Position numbers and translations under genes: made by a program. DNA of 64,000 nucleotides from Mesorhizobium sp. AR07 (GTDB lineage: Bacteria > Pseudomonadota > Alphaproteobacteria > Rhizobiales > Rhizobiaceae). Position 1 is the stretch's first letter. Each line of letters starts with the position of its first letter. Location of the stretch: the NCBI RefSeq assembly GCF_024746815.1, contig NZ_CP080525.1:1984001-2048000 (forward strand), written 5' to 3'. Shown in pieces: positions 41,685 to 50,324 of this stretch. The notes beneath the pieces are model-generated. The model saw nothing but the letters and a program-made list of their open reading frames with translations. It was not told where the DNA came from and searched no databases.

Positions 41685-42329
41685 TCAAGAAACGATCCGG
41701 TCAGCCCACGCCTTCACCGCCTCGGCCAGCGTCTTCAAATGATCGGCGGCGGAGAAGCCCGAAATGCTCTTGCGCGGCTTGAGATCATGGTCGCCGTCCT
41801 CCAGCCACAGCACCTCGATGCTGTCGGAAAGGTCATAGCCGGCAACCTCGTCCCTGGTCCCGAACTCGTCGCGTGTGCCCTGGAAGATCAGCGTCGGCGT
41901 TTTCAGCCCGGCCAGATGTTTTGTACGCAATTGCTCAGGCTTTGCCGGCGGATGAAAGGGATAGCCGAGGCACAGCAGGCCCGAGATCTCGCCCTTGGCA
42001 AACAATTCGTCCGCGACCATCGAGGCGACGCGTCCGCCCATCGACTTGCCGCCGATGATGAGCGGGCCGGTCACGCCCTTAGCCCTGAGGTCAGCGATCG
42101 CCTTGATATATTCTGGATTCACGGTTTCCGCCCGTGGCGGCGGCTTGCGATGCCCGTAGCGACGGGCGGACATGTAATGGAATTCGAAGCGGGCAACGCG
42201 TAAGCCGGCCGCGGCCAGTGCCTTGGCGGTGGCGGTCATCGAGGCCGAGTCCATCGGCGCGCCGGCGCCATGGGCAAGCAGGATGGTGGTTGGGGCGGTG
42301 TCGGGGCCGTCGAGGAGGAAGGTGGTCAT
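41685..42329 (-). CDS. Alpha/beta-hydrolase (KANL3/Tex30-like, dienelactone-type)
   Basis: This 214-residue hydrolase has the oxyanion region L-L-A-H-G-A-G-A-P-M-D-S. The nucleophile elbow is I-G-G-K-S-M-G-G-R, the acid is in Q-G-T-R-D-E-F-G-T and the C-terminal His is in E-D-G-D-H-D-L. This is the DUF/KANL3-Tex30 group of small hydrolases. The substrate is unknown. It is followed by xthA after four bases, so they are likely cotranscribed. Confidence 0.9.
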   Translation of the reverse strand: MTTFLLDGPDTAPTTILLAHGAGAPMDSASMTATAKALAAAGLRVARFEFHYMSARRYGHRKPPPRAETVNPEYIKAIADLRAKGVTGPLIIGGKSMGGRVASMVADELFAKGEISGLLCLGYPFHPPAKPEQLRTKHLAGLKTPTLIFQGTRDEFGTRDEVAGYDLSDSIEVLWLEDGDHDLKPRKSISGFSAADHLKTLAEAVKAWADRIVS

Positions 42330-42360
42330 GGGGCGACCCATCGATGAAGGCCGAGTACCT

Positions 42361-42531
42361 TCGCGCCCCCCTCTGTCCTGCCGGACATCTCCCCCTCAAG
42401 GGGGGAGATTGGCAGCTCTGACGTTCCGCTCGCCTTCCAATACTGGCGATTGGCGAAAGCGACGGCGACAGCGACGGCGACAGCCGATCTCCCCCCTTGA
42501 GGGGGAGATGGCCGGCAGGCCAGAGGGAGGT
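42361..42531. repeat. RIME-like composite palindrome, copy 3
   Basis: Left arm TCGCGCCCCCCTCTGTCCTG with CCGGACATCTCCCCCTCAAG, and the inverse arm CTTGAGGGGGAGATGGCCGG, CAGGCCAGAGGGAGGTG. The linker contains a small tandem GCGACGGCGACA repeat (about 42460-42482). It is the same family as 7076-7241 and 18491-18655. Confidence 0.85.
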
Positions 42532-42555
42532 GTTCAAGCGCAAACATGAATCCCC

Positions 42556-43686
42556 TCACCCCGCCGCCGTCCGCGCCAGTTGCAGATCCACGAACTGCAC
42601 CCCCTTGGCCGCCACACGGGCCCATTCGGAATCCGCGTCGAGTTCCAGGTACCGCGCCCAGTTGCGGCGCGCCTCCAGCAAATTGCCGGCGTCGAATTCC
42701 AGCCGGGCGAGGTTGAACACCGGATCGGCATAGGTCTTGTCGAGCGCGATCGCCTTCTGCAGGTGCCTTCGCGCCGAAGCTTCGCGGCCTTGCTCGCTCA
42801 TCAGCCCGGCGAGGTTGAACCAGGCTTCGACGAAGGCCGGGTCGAGTTTTATCGCGCTGATATAGTCGTGCGCGGCTTCCCTCCCGTGGCCGCCGGCGCG
42901 CAGGCAGTTGGCGCGGTTGAAGGCGGCAATGGCATCGTTTGGGTCGATGGCCAGACAGCGCTGGTAGAGCGCCGCCGCGCCGTCATGGTCGCCACCCGCC
43001 TCCGCCGCTTCGGCCTCGGAAAACAGCTCCTCCAGCGTGTCGTCGCCCACTGCCCCGGCCTTGCCCAAATCGAACAGCAATTGCCCGTCGAGTTCGCTCT
43101 GTCCGCCTTCGAGATAGATCGCGTCCGCGCGCCCATGTTGTGAGCCGACGGCGAGCGACTTGGCGGTCAGCGATGCAATCGGGCCGGAGCGGTGCACCGA
43201 ACGCGCAATCGCGCCCCAGGTCGCACCGCCTGCCACCAGCCCGGCATATTTGCGGGCCAGGATCAGGTCGCGGAAGGAATAGGGTTCGGCGTCATGCTCG
43301 AAGGCGTCGAACAGCGACAACAAATCGAGGTCGGCGCCTGACAGCCGCGACTGGTCGATCAGCGATTGCCGCGACAGCGAGGACGCCTCCGGTGCTTTCA
43401 TCAGCCCGAGCAGGCGCAAAAAGCCGTTCTCGCTGATCAGCGTTCGCCCAGCTGCGCGCTCGGCGGCGACACGGCGCTCGATCTCGGCATCGCCGTTCTT
43501 GGTGAAGTCGGCCTTTGCCAGATAGGTCCGCCCGAACACGACATGCGCGGTGCGCCTGGTGACGCCGCGCCGCAACTGGCCATGCTGGCGCTCGACCTCG
43601 CGCGCCGCCAGCCTGAGCGGAAACGCCGCCAGCGCGCCGATCGTGCCGAAAGCGGCCCCCGCGACCGAGAAGGCTGGCGCCGTCAT
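42556..43686 (-). CDS. BRCT-like / TPR protein coupled to Ku
   Basis: This 376-residue protein starts with a hydrophobic segment, then a region (about 35-95: R-R-G-V-T-R-R-T-A-H-V-V-F-G-R, then G-R-T-L-I-S-E-N-G-F-L-R-L-L-G) that fits the second half of a BRCT domain. A MerR-like helical region (about 100-170, with F-R-D-L-I-L-A-R-K-Y) follows. TPRs (about 225-350: A-A-L-Y-Q-R-C-L-A-I-D-P, A-A-F-N-R-A-N-C-L, A-W-F-N-L-A-G-L, P-V-F-N-L-A-R-L) complete it. Its ATG overlaps the Ku stop (ATGA, 43683-43686). The BRCT and MerR calls are inferences from motif shape. A role in end-joining is likely from context. Confidence 0.82.
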   Translation of the reverse strand: MTAPAFSVAGAAFGTIGALAAFPLRLAAREVERQHGQLRRGVTRRTAHVVFGRTYLAKADFTKNGDAEIERRVAAERAAGRTLISENGFLRLLGLMKAPEASSLSRQSLIDQSRLSGADLDLLSLFDAFEHDAEPYSFRDLILARKYAGLVAGGATWGAIARSVHRSGPIASLTAKSLAVGSQHGRADAIYLEGGQSELDGQLLFDLGKAGAVGDDTLEELFSEAEAAEAGGDHDGAAALYQRCLAIDPNDAIAAFNRANCLRAGGHGREAAHDYISAIKLDPAFVEAWFNLAGLMSEQGREASARRHLQKAIALDKTYADPVFNLARLEFDAGNLLEARRNWARYLELDADSEWARVAAKGVQFVDLQLARTAAG

Positions 43687-44588
43687 TTCTTGCTCTTGCC
43701 GACCGCCTTCAGCAGATTGGCCTTCAGCGGATTTTCAGCCGCACCGCCCGCCGCCGCCTTCTTGGTCGCCGGCTTGGCGGCCTCGTCGGCCTTGCTCTTC
43801 GACTTGGCCGGCGGCTTCGACTGCGACAGGCTGGCCTTCAGCGCATCCATCAAATTGATGACATTGCCGCGCTCGGGAGCTGCCGCGATGATCGGCTTGT
43901 GGCCCTTCAATTTCTCGCGGATCATGGTCATCAGCGCGATCTCGTAGCGGTCCTCGTAGTTCTTCGGATCGAAGGTGGTTTCCTTCTGCTTGATCAGTGC
44001 TTCCGCCAGTTGCAGCATTTCCGCGTCGGGCTTGCCGGCCGGGATGTTGCCGAAATATTCAGCCGTTCCACGCACTTCGTTCGGGTTCCTCAAGGTACAC
44101 ACGAACATGCCGTTTTCGCGCGCGCCGATCGTCACCACGCGCTCGCGGCTGGAGAGCACCAGCCGGGCGATCGCCAGCTTGCCGGATTTGCGCATCGCTT
44201 CGCGCAGCACGGCGAAGGTTTCCTCCGCCATCGCGCCATCCGGCGCCATGTAATAGGGCGCATCCTGATAGATGACGTCGACCTCGCCCTCGTCGACGAA
44301 GGCCTCGATGTTCATCGTGTGGTTGGATTCGATGCGCACTGCGTCGAGGTCTGCGTCATCGATGATGATGTACTGCTTGTCCTCGTATTCGTAACCCTTG
44401 ACCAGATCCGAGCGCTCGACCAGCCCCAGTTCGGGATCGACCGGCTTCATATTGATGCGGTTGTGGGTCTTCTTGTGCAGCTGGTTGAAGCTGATGCGCT
44501 CGCTCGTGCTGCTCGCCGGATAAAGCCGGACCGGACAGCTGACGAGACTGAGCTTGAGGTAACCCTTCCAACTTGCCCTGGGCGCCAT
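43683..44588 (-). CDS. ku: Ku, non-homologous end-joining protein
   Basis: This 301-residue bacterial Ku begins R-A-S-W-K-G-Y-L-K-L-S-L-V-S-C-P-V-R-L-Y. It has the central N-Q-L-H-K-K-T-H-N-R-I and the K-G-Y-E-Y core, and ends in a flexible Lys/Ala tail (P-A-K-S-K-S-K-A-D-E-A-A). Ku binds double-strand ends as a dimer ring and recruits LigD. AGGAG lies six bases upstream of the start. ligD lies upstream on the same strand, and the coupled BRCT-TPR gene follows. Confidence 0.96.
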   Translation of the reverse strand: MAPRASWKGYLKLSLVSCPVRLYPASSTSERISFNQLHKKTHNRINMKPVDPELGLVERSDLVKGYEYEDKQYIIIDDADLDAVRIESNHTMNIEAFVDEGEVDVIYQDAPYYMAPDGAMAEETFAVLREAMRKSGKLAIARLVLSSRERVVTIGARENGMFVCTLRNPNEVRGTAEYFGNIPAGKPDAEMLQLAEALIKQKETTFDPKNYEDRYEIALMTMIREKLKGHKPIIAAAPERGNVINLMDALKASLSQSKPPAKSKSKADEAAKPATKKAAAGGAAENPLKANLLKAVGKSKK

Positions 44589-44686
44589 GAAACACTCCTA
44601 CGCGGCCATGCACTGATACATCCAGCGCGTTTTCGTCCGAAGGACGATTGGCGCCGCGGAAATCCTACACCGACCCCGCATGATAC

Positions 44687-44713
44687 AGGCAAATCCCTGA
44701 CGAAATCTTCCAT
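44687..44713 (-). pseudogene. Possible remnant of a ligD 3' end
   Basis: On the minus strand this reads M-E-D-F-V-R-D-L-P, against M-E-D-F-A-R-D-L-P-V-F-K at the end of the intact ligD. At DNA level about 21-23 of 27 positions agree. It lies 105 bases downstream of the ligD stop, between ligD and Ku, with no further homology. It may be a residual duplicate like the ABC-F tails, but is short enough that chance or an older paralogue remains possible. Confidence 0.5.
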
Positions 44714-44817
44714 GAAGGCGCGGGCGTCACTGGAACAGAATAATTCAAATTGTCCGAAGCGTCGATGGAGTCCGGTATCTGCTTCGCAGAGCCCGGGTTC
44801 CTCAAGGAAACCCAAGC

Positions 44818-47298
44818 TTATTTAAACACCGGCAAATCCCGCGCAAAATCCTCCATATCCGCCCAGGGATCGCCCGACGTCGCCAGCAAGCCCGGCAGCG
44901 AGGAATAGTTCAGGTCCTGCGGCGCATCGATCGACTCCAGATCCGCCCAGCTCACCGGTGTCGAGGCCGGCAGATTGGTGCGGGCGCGCAGCGAATAGGG
45001 GGCCGCCGAGGTGTGGCCGCGCGCATTGCGGTGATAGTCGATGAAGATGCGCTTCTTGCGGTTGTCCTTGCCCATGGTGGTGGTGAAGGTATCGGGCGCG
45101 GTTGCCGCAAGATGCGTGGAGATGGCGCTGGTCGCCTGGTGCAGCTTCTTCCAGTTCTGCTTGCCCGTTACCGGCACTGTGATGTGGATGCCGCTGCCGC
45201 CAGAGGTCTTGGCGAACGGCACCAGCCCAAGCCCCTCCAGCTCGCCCTTGATATGCACCGCCGCCTCGACCACCTCGCGCCAGGAAATCCCCTCGCCCGG
45301 GTCGAGGTCGAAGACGATCTGGTCGGGCTTGTCGAGGCTGGTGCGATGCGTGCCCCAGATGTGGAACTCGACGACGCCGAACTGCGCCAGCGCCAGATAG
45401 CCCTTGGCGCCTTCGACCGAGAGATAAGACTTGGTCTCGCCTTCGGAATTGGTCGCCTCGAACGTCACCACCGAGGGCGGCATGCCGGTAAAGGCATGCC
45501 GCTGGAAGAAGCAGTCCTTCGGCAGGCCGGTCGGGCAGCGCACCAGCGAGACCGGGCGGCCGAGAATGTGCGGCAGCATGAAATCTCCGACCAGCGCGTA
45601 GTACACGGCGATGTCGAGCTTGGTCGGTCCGGTCTTGCCGAACAGCCGCCGCGTCGGGTTGGTCACCCAGATGGTGGCGAGGTCGGCCTCCGAGATCAGC
45701 CGCTTGCGTTTGGCCGACACCGGCGTCGACAGGCCGATATCCCTCAAGCCGCGAAACACCGCATGGCGCAGCGCGTTGTCCGCGGTGCGGTTGGCATAGT
45801 GGATGCGCGCCGAGAACAGCGGCTTCACCCAGTTCATCTCGCGCATGATCTCGCGCGGCGCCCCTTCGGGCGCCATCGCGCCTGAAGTGAGCGGCTCCAG
45901 CCTGGCGAGCAGTTCGGCTGATGTCTCAGCATCGAAGCCGGTGCCGACCTTGCCGCGATAATGCAGTTCGCCGCCCTCGAACTCGGCAAGCCCGAGCGCT
46001 GCCAGCCCCTCGGCCGCGTCGGAGGTGGTGTAGCCGGCGATGACGAAGTCGTCGCTCTTCAGCGCCTTGGTCTTGGTCCAGCTCTTGGTGCGGCCGCTCT
46101 GGTAGGTTGCGGTGGCGCGCTTGGAAACCACGCCTTCCAAACCAAGGTCGCTGGCCTGATCGTAGAGCCCTTGGCCCGAGCCTTCGACATGGTCGGAAAA
46201 CTGGATGGCGGAATTGGCGCCGAGGCCGGACAGCAATTGCGCCAGCAGCGCCTTGCGGCGGACCAGCGGCGCCTTGGTCAGGTCCCAGCCGTCGAGATGA
46301 AGCAGGTCGAAAGCGTAGAAATGCAGTCTGCTGCCGGCGCCTTCGGCCAGCGCATCCTGCAGCAGCGCGAAGCGGCTGATGCCCTTGGCGTCGAGCACGA
46401 CGATCTCGCCATCGATGATGGCGTCGCGGCACGGCAGCTTGGCAAAGGCATGCGGCAGGTCGCCATAGCGCTTCGTCCAGTCGATGCCGCCCCGGGTGAT
46501 CAGCTTGACCGAGCCGTCGCTCAGATGCGCCATGGTGCGGTAGCCGTCGAATTTTATTTCGTGCAGCCACAGCTCGCTTGTATTCTCCGCAGGGCCTTCG
46601 CCACCGGGCGGTTTCGGCACCTGGGTCGCCAGCTGCGGCTCGATGCGGCTGAGCGCTGGGGCCTTGAATGCGCCCGGCAGCGTGCCCGGCTTCAGCGAAC
46701 CGGGCTTGGGCCTGGCCGCGGGTTTCGCGGGCGCCACCAGCTCTTCGATGCGCAATCCCGACTTCACGCTTTCCGGCCGTGCTTCCAGGATATCGAGCTT
46801 GGTGTCGGCGGCAAGGTCGCGCTCCTTGAACAGCAGCCAGTTCTTCTTGTTCTCGTCCTCGCCGGGTTTTGGCTTCAGCCGGGTCAGCATCCAGCCGCCA
46901 TTGAGCTTCTCGCCGGCCAGCCGGAACTTGAAGGCGCCAGTCCGCAGGCTCTTCTCGACATCGTCCATCGGCGCCCAACTGCCGGTGTCCCAGACGATCA
47001 TCGGCCCACCGCCATACTGGCCCTCGGGAATGACGCCCTCGAAGTCGATATATTCCAGCGGATGATCCTCGGTCTCGACCGCCAGCCGCTTGTCGGCCGG
47101 GTTGAGCGAAGGCCCGCGCGGCACCGCCCAGCTCTTCAGCACATCGCCGACTTGGAGGCGCAGATCATAGTGATCGGCGGTGGCATGATGCTTGTGGACG
47201 ACGAAGCGGTTGCCTTCGTCGGTAACCAGCCCGCCGGCCGGCTCCGGCGTTTTCGAGAATTCGCGCCTGGCGCGGTAGGTTTTGAGCTTGGGGGGCAT
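44818..47298 (-). CDS. ligD: LigD, multifunctional NHEJ ligase
   Basis: This 826-residue protein has three modules. The 3'-phosphoesterase (residues about 15-160) has H-K-H-H-A-T-A-D-H-Y-D-L-R-L and P-R-G-P-S. The ATP-dependent ligase (about 230-530) has Lys249 in E-I-K-F-D-G-Y-R, and a later D-F-V-I-A-G-Y and S-K-R-A. The polymerase/primase (about 545-826) has D-L-D-P-G-E-G, T-S-G-G-S-G-I-H and R-K-K-R-I-F-I-D-Y-H. The order PE-LIG-POL is that of many Rhizobiales LigDs. It fills, trims and seals ends held by Ku. Confidence 0.96.
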   Translation of the reverse strand: MPPKLKTYRARREFSKTPEPAGGLVTDEGNRFVVHKHHATADHYDLRLQVGDVLKSWAVPRGPSLNPADKRLAVETEDHPLEYIDFEGVIPEGQYGGGPMIVWDTGSWAPMDDVEKSLRTGAFKFRLAGEKLNGGWMLTRLKPKPGEDENKKNWLLFKERDLAADTKLDILEARPESVKSGLRIEELVAPAKPAARPKPGSLKPGTLPGAFKAPALSRIEPQLATQVPKPPGGEGPAENTSELWLHEIKFDGYRTMAHLSDGSVKLITRGGIDWTKRYGDLPHAFAKLPCRDAIIDGEIVVLDAKGISRFALLQDALAEGAGSRLHFYAFDLLHLDGWDLTKAPLVRRKALLAQLLSGLGANSAIQFSDHVEGSGQGLYDQASDLGLEGVVSKRATATYQSGRTKSWTKTKALKSDDFVIAGYTTSDAAEGLAALGLAEFEGGELHYRGKVGTGFDAETSAELLARLEPLTSGAMAPEGAPREIMREMNWVKPLFSARIHYANRTADNALRHAVFRGLRDIGLSTPVSAKRKRLISEADLATIWVTNPTRRLFGKTGPTKLDIAVYYALVGDFMLPHILGRPVSLVRCPTGLPKDCFFQRHAFTGMPPSVVTFEATNSEGETKSYLSVEGAKGYLALAQFGVVEFHIWGTHRTSLDKPDQIVFDLDPGEGISWREVVEAAVHIKGELEGLGLVPFAKTSGGSGIHITVPVTGKQNWKKLHQATSAISTHLAATAPDTFTTTMGKDNRKKRIFIDYHRNARGHTSAAPYSLRARTNLPASTPVSWADLESIDAPQDLNYSSLPGLLATSGDPWADMEDFARDLPVFK

Positions 47299-47410
47299 GG
47301 TCACGGTCAGGCACGACCGCCGGCGGGTGGTATCCATGCCGCGACTTTTGCCGGGAGGTAGAGCGGTGAAGAGCAGACCACGTTGACGACCGCCGTTCTC
47401 TTCGTGCGGC

Positions 47411-47635
47411 TCAATCGTCGGTGGCAGGCGTCAACTCGAGCTCGGCCGGCGACAGCCCTTGCTGCAACTGGGCGAGCCGGAATTCGTCGACCCAGTAAGC
47501 CTCGCCGTCGACGAGCACGCGCGCCTGGTAGGCGCCGCCCGAAAAACTCTGCGCGGTGATGTAGACCTTGTGGCGGTCGAGCGCCTTGCGCACGGCGGCA
47601 CGCTTGGAATTCTGGCCGATGACGGGACTGAACAT
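47411..47635 (-). CDS. Small conserved protein of unknown function
   Basis: This 74-residue frame begins M-F-S-P-V-I-G-Q-N-S-K-R-A-A-V. It continues with K-V-Y-I-T-A-Q-S-F-S-G-G-A-Y-Q-A-R-V-L-V-D-G-E-A-Y-W-V-D-E-F-R-L and has a short acidic tail. The alternating hydrophobic pattern suggests a small beta-barrel or beta-hairpin fold. No family is certain. It lies between ligD and the polysaccharide locus. A longer frame to 48106 is a shadow. Confidence 0.6.
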   Translation of the reverse strand: MFSPVIGQNSKRAAVRKALDRHKVYITAQSFSGGAYQARVLVDGEAYWVDEFRLAQLQQGLSPAELELTPATDD

Positions 47636-47739
47636 GACACTGCCCTCGGTCGCCCTGGTGTGGCCGCTGTCCGCAGCCTGGCGACTGGTCTCAAGGATGA
47701 CGGAGACACGCGGTCCTGTCAATTTCGCGCAAACCGCCC

Positions 47740-49002
47740 TCAGCCCTTCAAACGCCGAAGGCCGCGCACCAAACTTTGGCCAGCCTTGAACAGCCGCGGA
47801 TTGGATCGCATGAAAAGCTCGGCCCGCTCGCGAAGCGAAGCGACGCCTGCCACGCCCTTGCCGAGCAGGGTCAACGTTTCGTCGATCTCGGCCAGAGCGG
47901 AACCCTTGGCGCCGAACTGTTCTTTGTAGGACTGGCTTCCCACCGAAAGGTCGAAATAGTCGAGCCCCTCCACACGCGCCCACACCATCAATTGACCCAT
48001 CATCAAAAGGCCGGGCGAGACGTTCTTCACCACGTCCTCGTCGATCCCGATCACGAGGGTATGCAAGGTGCCTTGTCGGAGCAGCGCGTACTGGGCGGCG
48101 ACCCAATCGTTACCGGCACGCAATCCGAAGACCCGCACCGATCCGTCGGACAGGCCGCGAAGAGCAGCGTCTCGATAGAAATCGACAACTGCCGGCTGAG
48201 CCAGCAGGTCGAAACGCCCCAGTTGGCGAAAGCGCCTTAGCCGCATCTCGATGAGCGTGTCGAAGATGGTCTCCACCAGGGCCGGCGTGCTGCCCTCGAT
48301 CATATCCACGCCACCGTGCCGTTCGAGCCGGCGCCAATCCTTGTTGAAGGCTTTGACGAAAGACGGCCTGCCATTGCGCTTGACCAGGGTCTCCGGATCG
48401 CCCTCCAGAACAAGGCCGGATGTGATCAGGCTGGACTCTTGTGCGACCGCCAGCATCGCCAGTGGGTTGGCCACCCCATATATCTGGTGGGGAATTGCGG
48501 TGACGTGGATCCGATCCGAGGGCGGCAGGGCGGACCGTATCGCCGCCCAAGCCGCTTCGGCAGCCTGCGGGGTCCACGGGTCCCTGTCCGCCAGAAGCGG
48601 TGCTGAATAATCGCAAACGCCGCAGCTCAGCCATTCGATCACCCGATGTCCGAACCTTGAGCTCCGCATCAGTGGCATCAGCATCTTGAGGTCGCCAGTC
48701 CCGGCATCCACCACTTCCACGACCAGGAGTTCAGCGCCTTCGGGCATCAGCCGCTTGGCGATCCCCTCGACCCACGCGTAGAGCTGATGGGCGGTGCACA
48801 CCCCATTCGCCTGGCATTGCAGCCAGAGCGGCATGACGGCTTCGAGGCTGGTGTGCAGCCGCGCCGTGTAAACCTTTCCGGCAATGCTGGCGCCTCGGGG
48901 TGCATCAAAAGCCTGCCCGGCCAGTATCGGTGCTCCTGTCATTGGGGTTGCTTCCATCAGCGCGTCGGGTGCGGGCGCCATCGTCATTCTCTGGATCGAC
49001 AT
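47740..49002 (-). CDS. CelD/BcsL-type GNAT acyltransferase
   Basis: This 420-residue protein has the GNAT_6 (CelD/BcsL) core. A long N-terminal half (R-L-H-T-S-L-E-A-V-M-P-L-W-L) is followed by the C-terminal acetyltransferase-like half with F-Y-R-D-A-A, G-L-R-A-G-N-D-W-V-A-A-Q-Y-A-L and N-V-S-P-G-L-L-M-M-G-Q-L-M. It ends Y-F-D-L-S-V-G-S-Q-S-Y-K-E-Q-F-G. Such enzymes acylate polysaccharide or its lipid carrier in cellulose and exopolysaccharide loci. It is the last gene of the minus-strand operon, nine bases after the flippase. Confidence 0.85.
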   Translation of the reverse strand: MSIQRMTMAPAPDALMEATPMTGAPILAGQAFDAPRGASIAGKVYTARLHTSLEAVMPLWLQCQANGVCTAHQLYAWVEGIAKRLMPEGAELLVVEVVDAGTGDLKMLMPLMRSSRFGHRVIEWLSCGVCDYSAPLLADRDPWTPQAAEAAWAAIRSALPPSDRIHVTAIPHQIYGVANPLAMLAVAQESSLITSGLVLEGDPETLVKRNGRPSFVKAFNKDWRRLERHGGVDMIEGSTPALVETIFDTLIEMRLRRFRQLGRFDLLAQPAVVDFYRDAALRGLSDGSVRVFGLRAGNDWVAAQYALLRQGTLHTLVIGIDEDVVKNVSPGLLMMGQLMVWARVEGLDYFDLSVGSQSYKEQFGAKGSALAEIDETLTLLGKGVAGVASLRERAELFMRSNPRLFKAGQSLVRGLRRLKG

Positions 49003-49010
49003 GTCCGTAC

Positions 49011-50324
49011 CTATCTTTTTCCGGTGGCAAGCGGGGCGGGTTCGGCCCGTCGCCACGACGTTGACTTGCTGTCATGCCGGCTGTCCCCGCCCTCAAGCGC
49101 GAGCATATGGCGGCGCGCGAAATACCATGAGGCCGCGAGCACAACGGTCTCGGAGACAGCGGCACCCGCAAGCGACCATGGCGGGGAAGCGATGGCGAGC
49201 AGGATTGCGATCAAGACCAGCCCGACGACCGCGCCGGCTGTCATGATGAGCGCGACGGTGCGGAATTCGCCGAGTATCTCGAGGACGATGCGCGGCATGA
49301 TATAGAGCATGATCGGTACAAAGTTCGCCACGGCGAGAAGCCCGATGAAGCCGACCGATGCATCCGCGAGGGCCTGCGATCTTATCGTCGGCAGAACGAA
49401 CAGGATGCCGGCTCCGTAAACCAGGCTTCCGAGCCCCATGACAAGGGACCACAGCTTGGCGTGCGTCCACACGCGCCCGAACTCATTGTTCGCCATCAAC
49501 TTCGCAAGCTCCGGCTGTGTCATGTTGACGAAAGCAAGGCTGACGATGCGCAGTGGGGCAAACAGCACGAGAACCGCCGCGATCGGCGCGAAGGCAGCCG
49601 GTCCAGCGATGCCCGCGACCAGCAGCGCCAGGCACTGCCCCTGGATGTTGGCGGTTGTCGCGCTGAAGCCTGACCAGCGCAGCTGGCGCCAGAGCTTAGC
49701 GTAACGTCGCCGCACCGGCGCACGGAAGCTCAGCCGAAGCGGACGGGGTGCCAGGCGAGCGAGCACGGCTATGCCGATCAGATTGGCCGCTGCAAGGGCA
49801 TAGAACACCATCTGCAGCACATTCGACGCCGTCCAGATCGCCAGCGCGGTCATCACGGCACCGGTGACGGTGAAGGTGAAATCGCTGATACTGACGACTA
49901 TCTGCTGGCGACGCGCAAAGAAAGCCGTGCGCATATGACTGCGTAGCGACCACGCGCCGACGAAGCAGCCGGCCGCGACGCCGCCCGCGTCGCCCCACAG
50001 CAGCATCAGCAGCGCGGTCGCGGCACCCACGATCGCAGCGACGACCAACGCCGCCGCTCCAAACGTCACGTCGTGCGCGTCGACGCCTGCGCTGTTGGTG
50101 CTCTTGCCCATCCATATGCTGGCGGGAACGGCGGTGAGCGATCTGATGTAGGACAGGCCGACGCCTCCCATCACCATCGCGATTGCGAAGATGCCGTATC
50201 CTTCCGCCGACAGCACATGCAGCAGTGCGATGTTCAGCGCGAAGTGAAATCCGCTCTGCATGGCCTCGCCGCCGATCATCAGCACAAGGCGGCGCAGCAG
50301 ATGGCCTGGAAACGTAAAGGTCAC
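49011..50324 (-). CDS. Wzx-type polysaccharide flippase
   Basis: This 437-residue protein has about twelve membrane helices in the MOP/Polysacc_synt pattern (L-L-R-R-L-V-L-M-I-G-G-E-A, W-S-G-F-S-A-T-T-A, F-A-P-I-A-A-V-L-V-L-F-A-P-L-R-I). It moves lipid-linked repeat units across the inner membrane. The start is GTG at 50324, which overlaps the stop of the glycosyltransferase upstream (GTGA). It forms an operon with the glycosyltransferase and the acyltransferase. Confidence 0.85.
   Translation of the reverse strand: MTFTFPGHLLRRLVLMIGGEAMQSGFHFALNIALLHVLSAEGYGIFAIAMVMGGVGLSYIRSLTAVPASIWMGKSTNSAGVDAHDVTFGAAALVVAAIVGAATALLMLLWGDAGGVAAGCFVGAWSLRSHMRTAFFARRQQIVVSISDFTFTVTGAVMTALAIWTASNVLQMVFYALAAANLIGIAVLARLAPRPLRLSFRAPVRRRYAKLWRQLRWSGFSATTANIQGQCLALLVAGIAGPAAFAPIAAVLVLFAPLRIVSLAFVNMTQPELAKLMANNEFGRVWTHAKLWSLVMGLGSLVYGAGILFVLPTIRSQALADASVGFIGLLAVANFVPIMLYIMPRIVLEILGEFRTVALIMTAGAVVGLVLIAILLAIASPPWSLAGAAVSETVVLAASWYFARRHMLALEGGDSRHDSKSTSWRRAEPAPLATGKR

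Noticed and set aside
42456..42482. GCGACGGCGACA tandem as a possible CRISPR or VNTR locus
   Set aside because: Only two to three short units without spacers, inside a RIME-like linker; too small to call more than a local repeat.
45961..47361. 466-codon plus-strand frame over ligD
   Set aside because: Antisense to the ligase and phosphoesterase modules of LigD; no independent motif.
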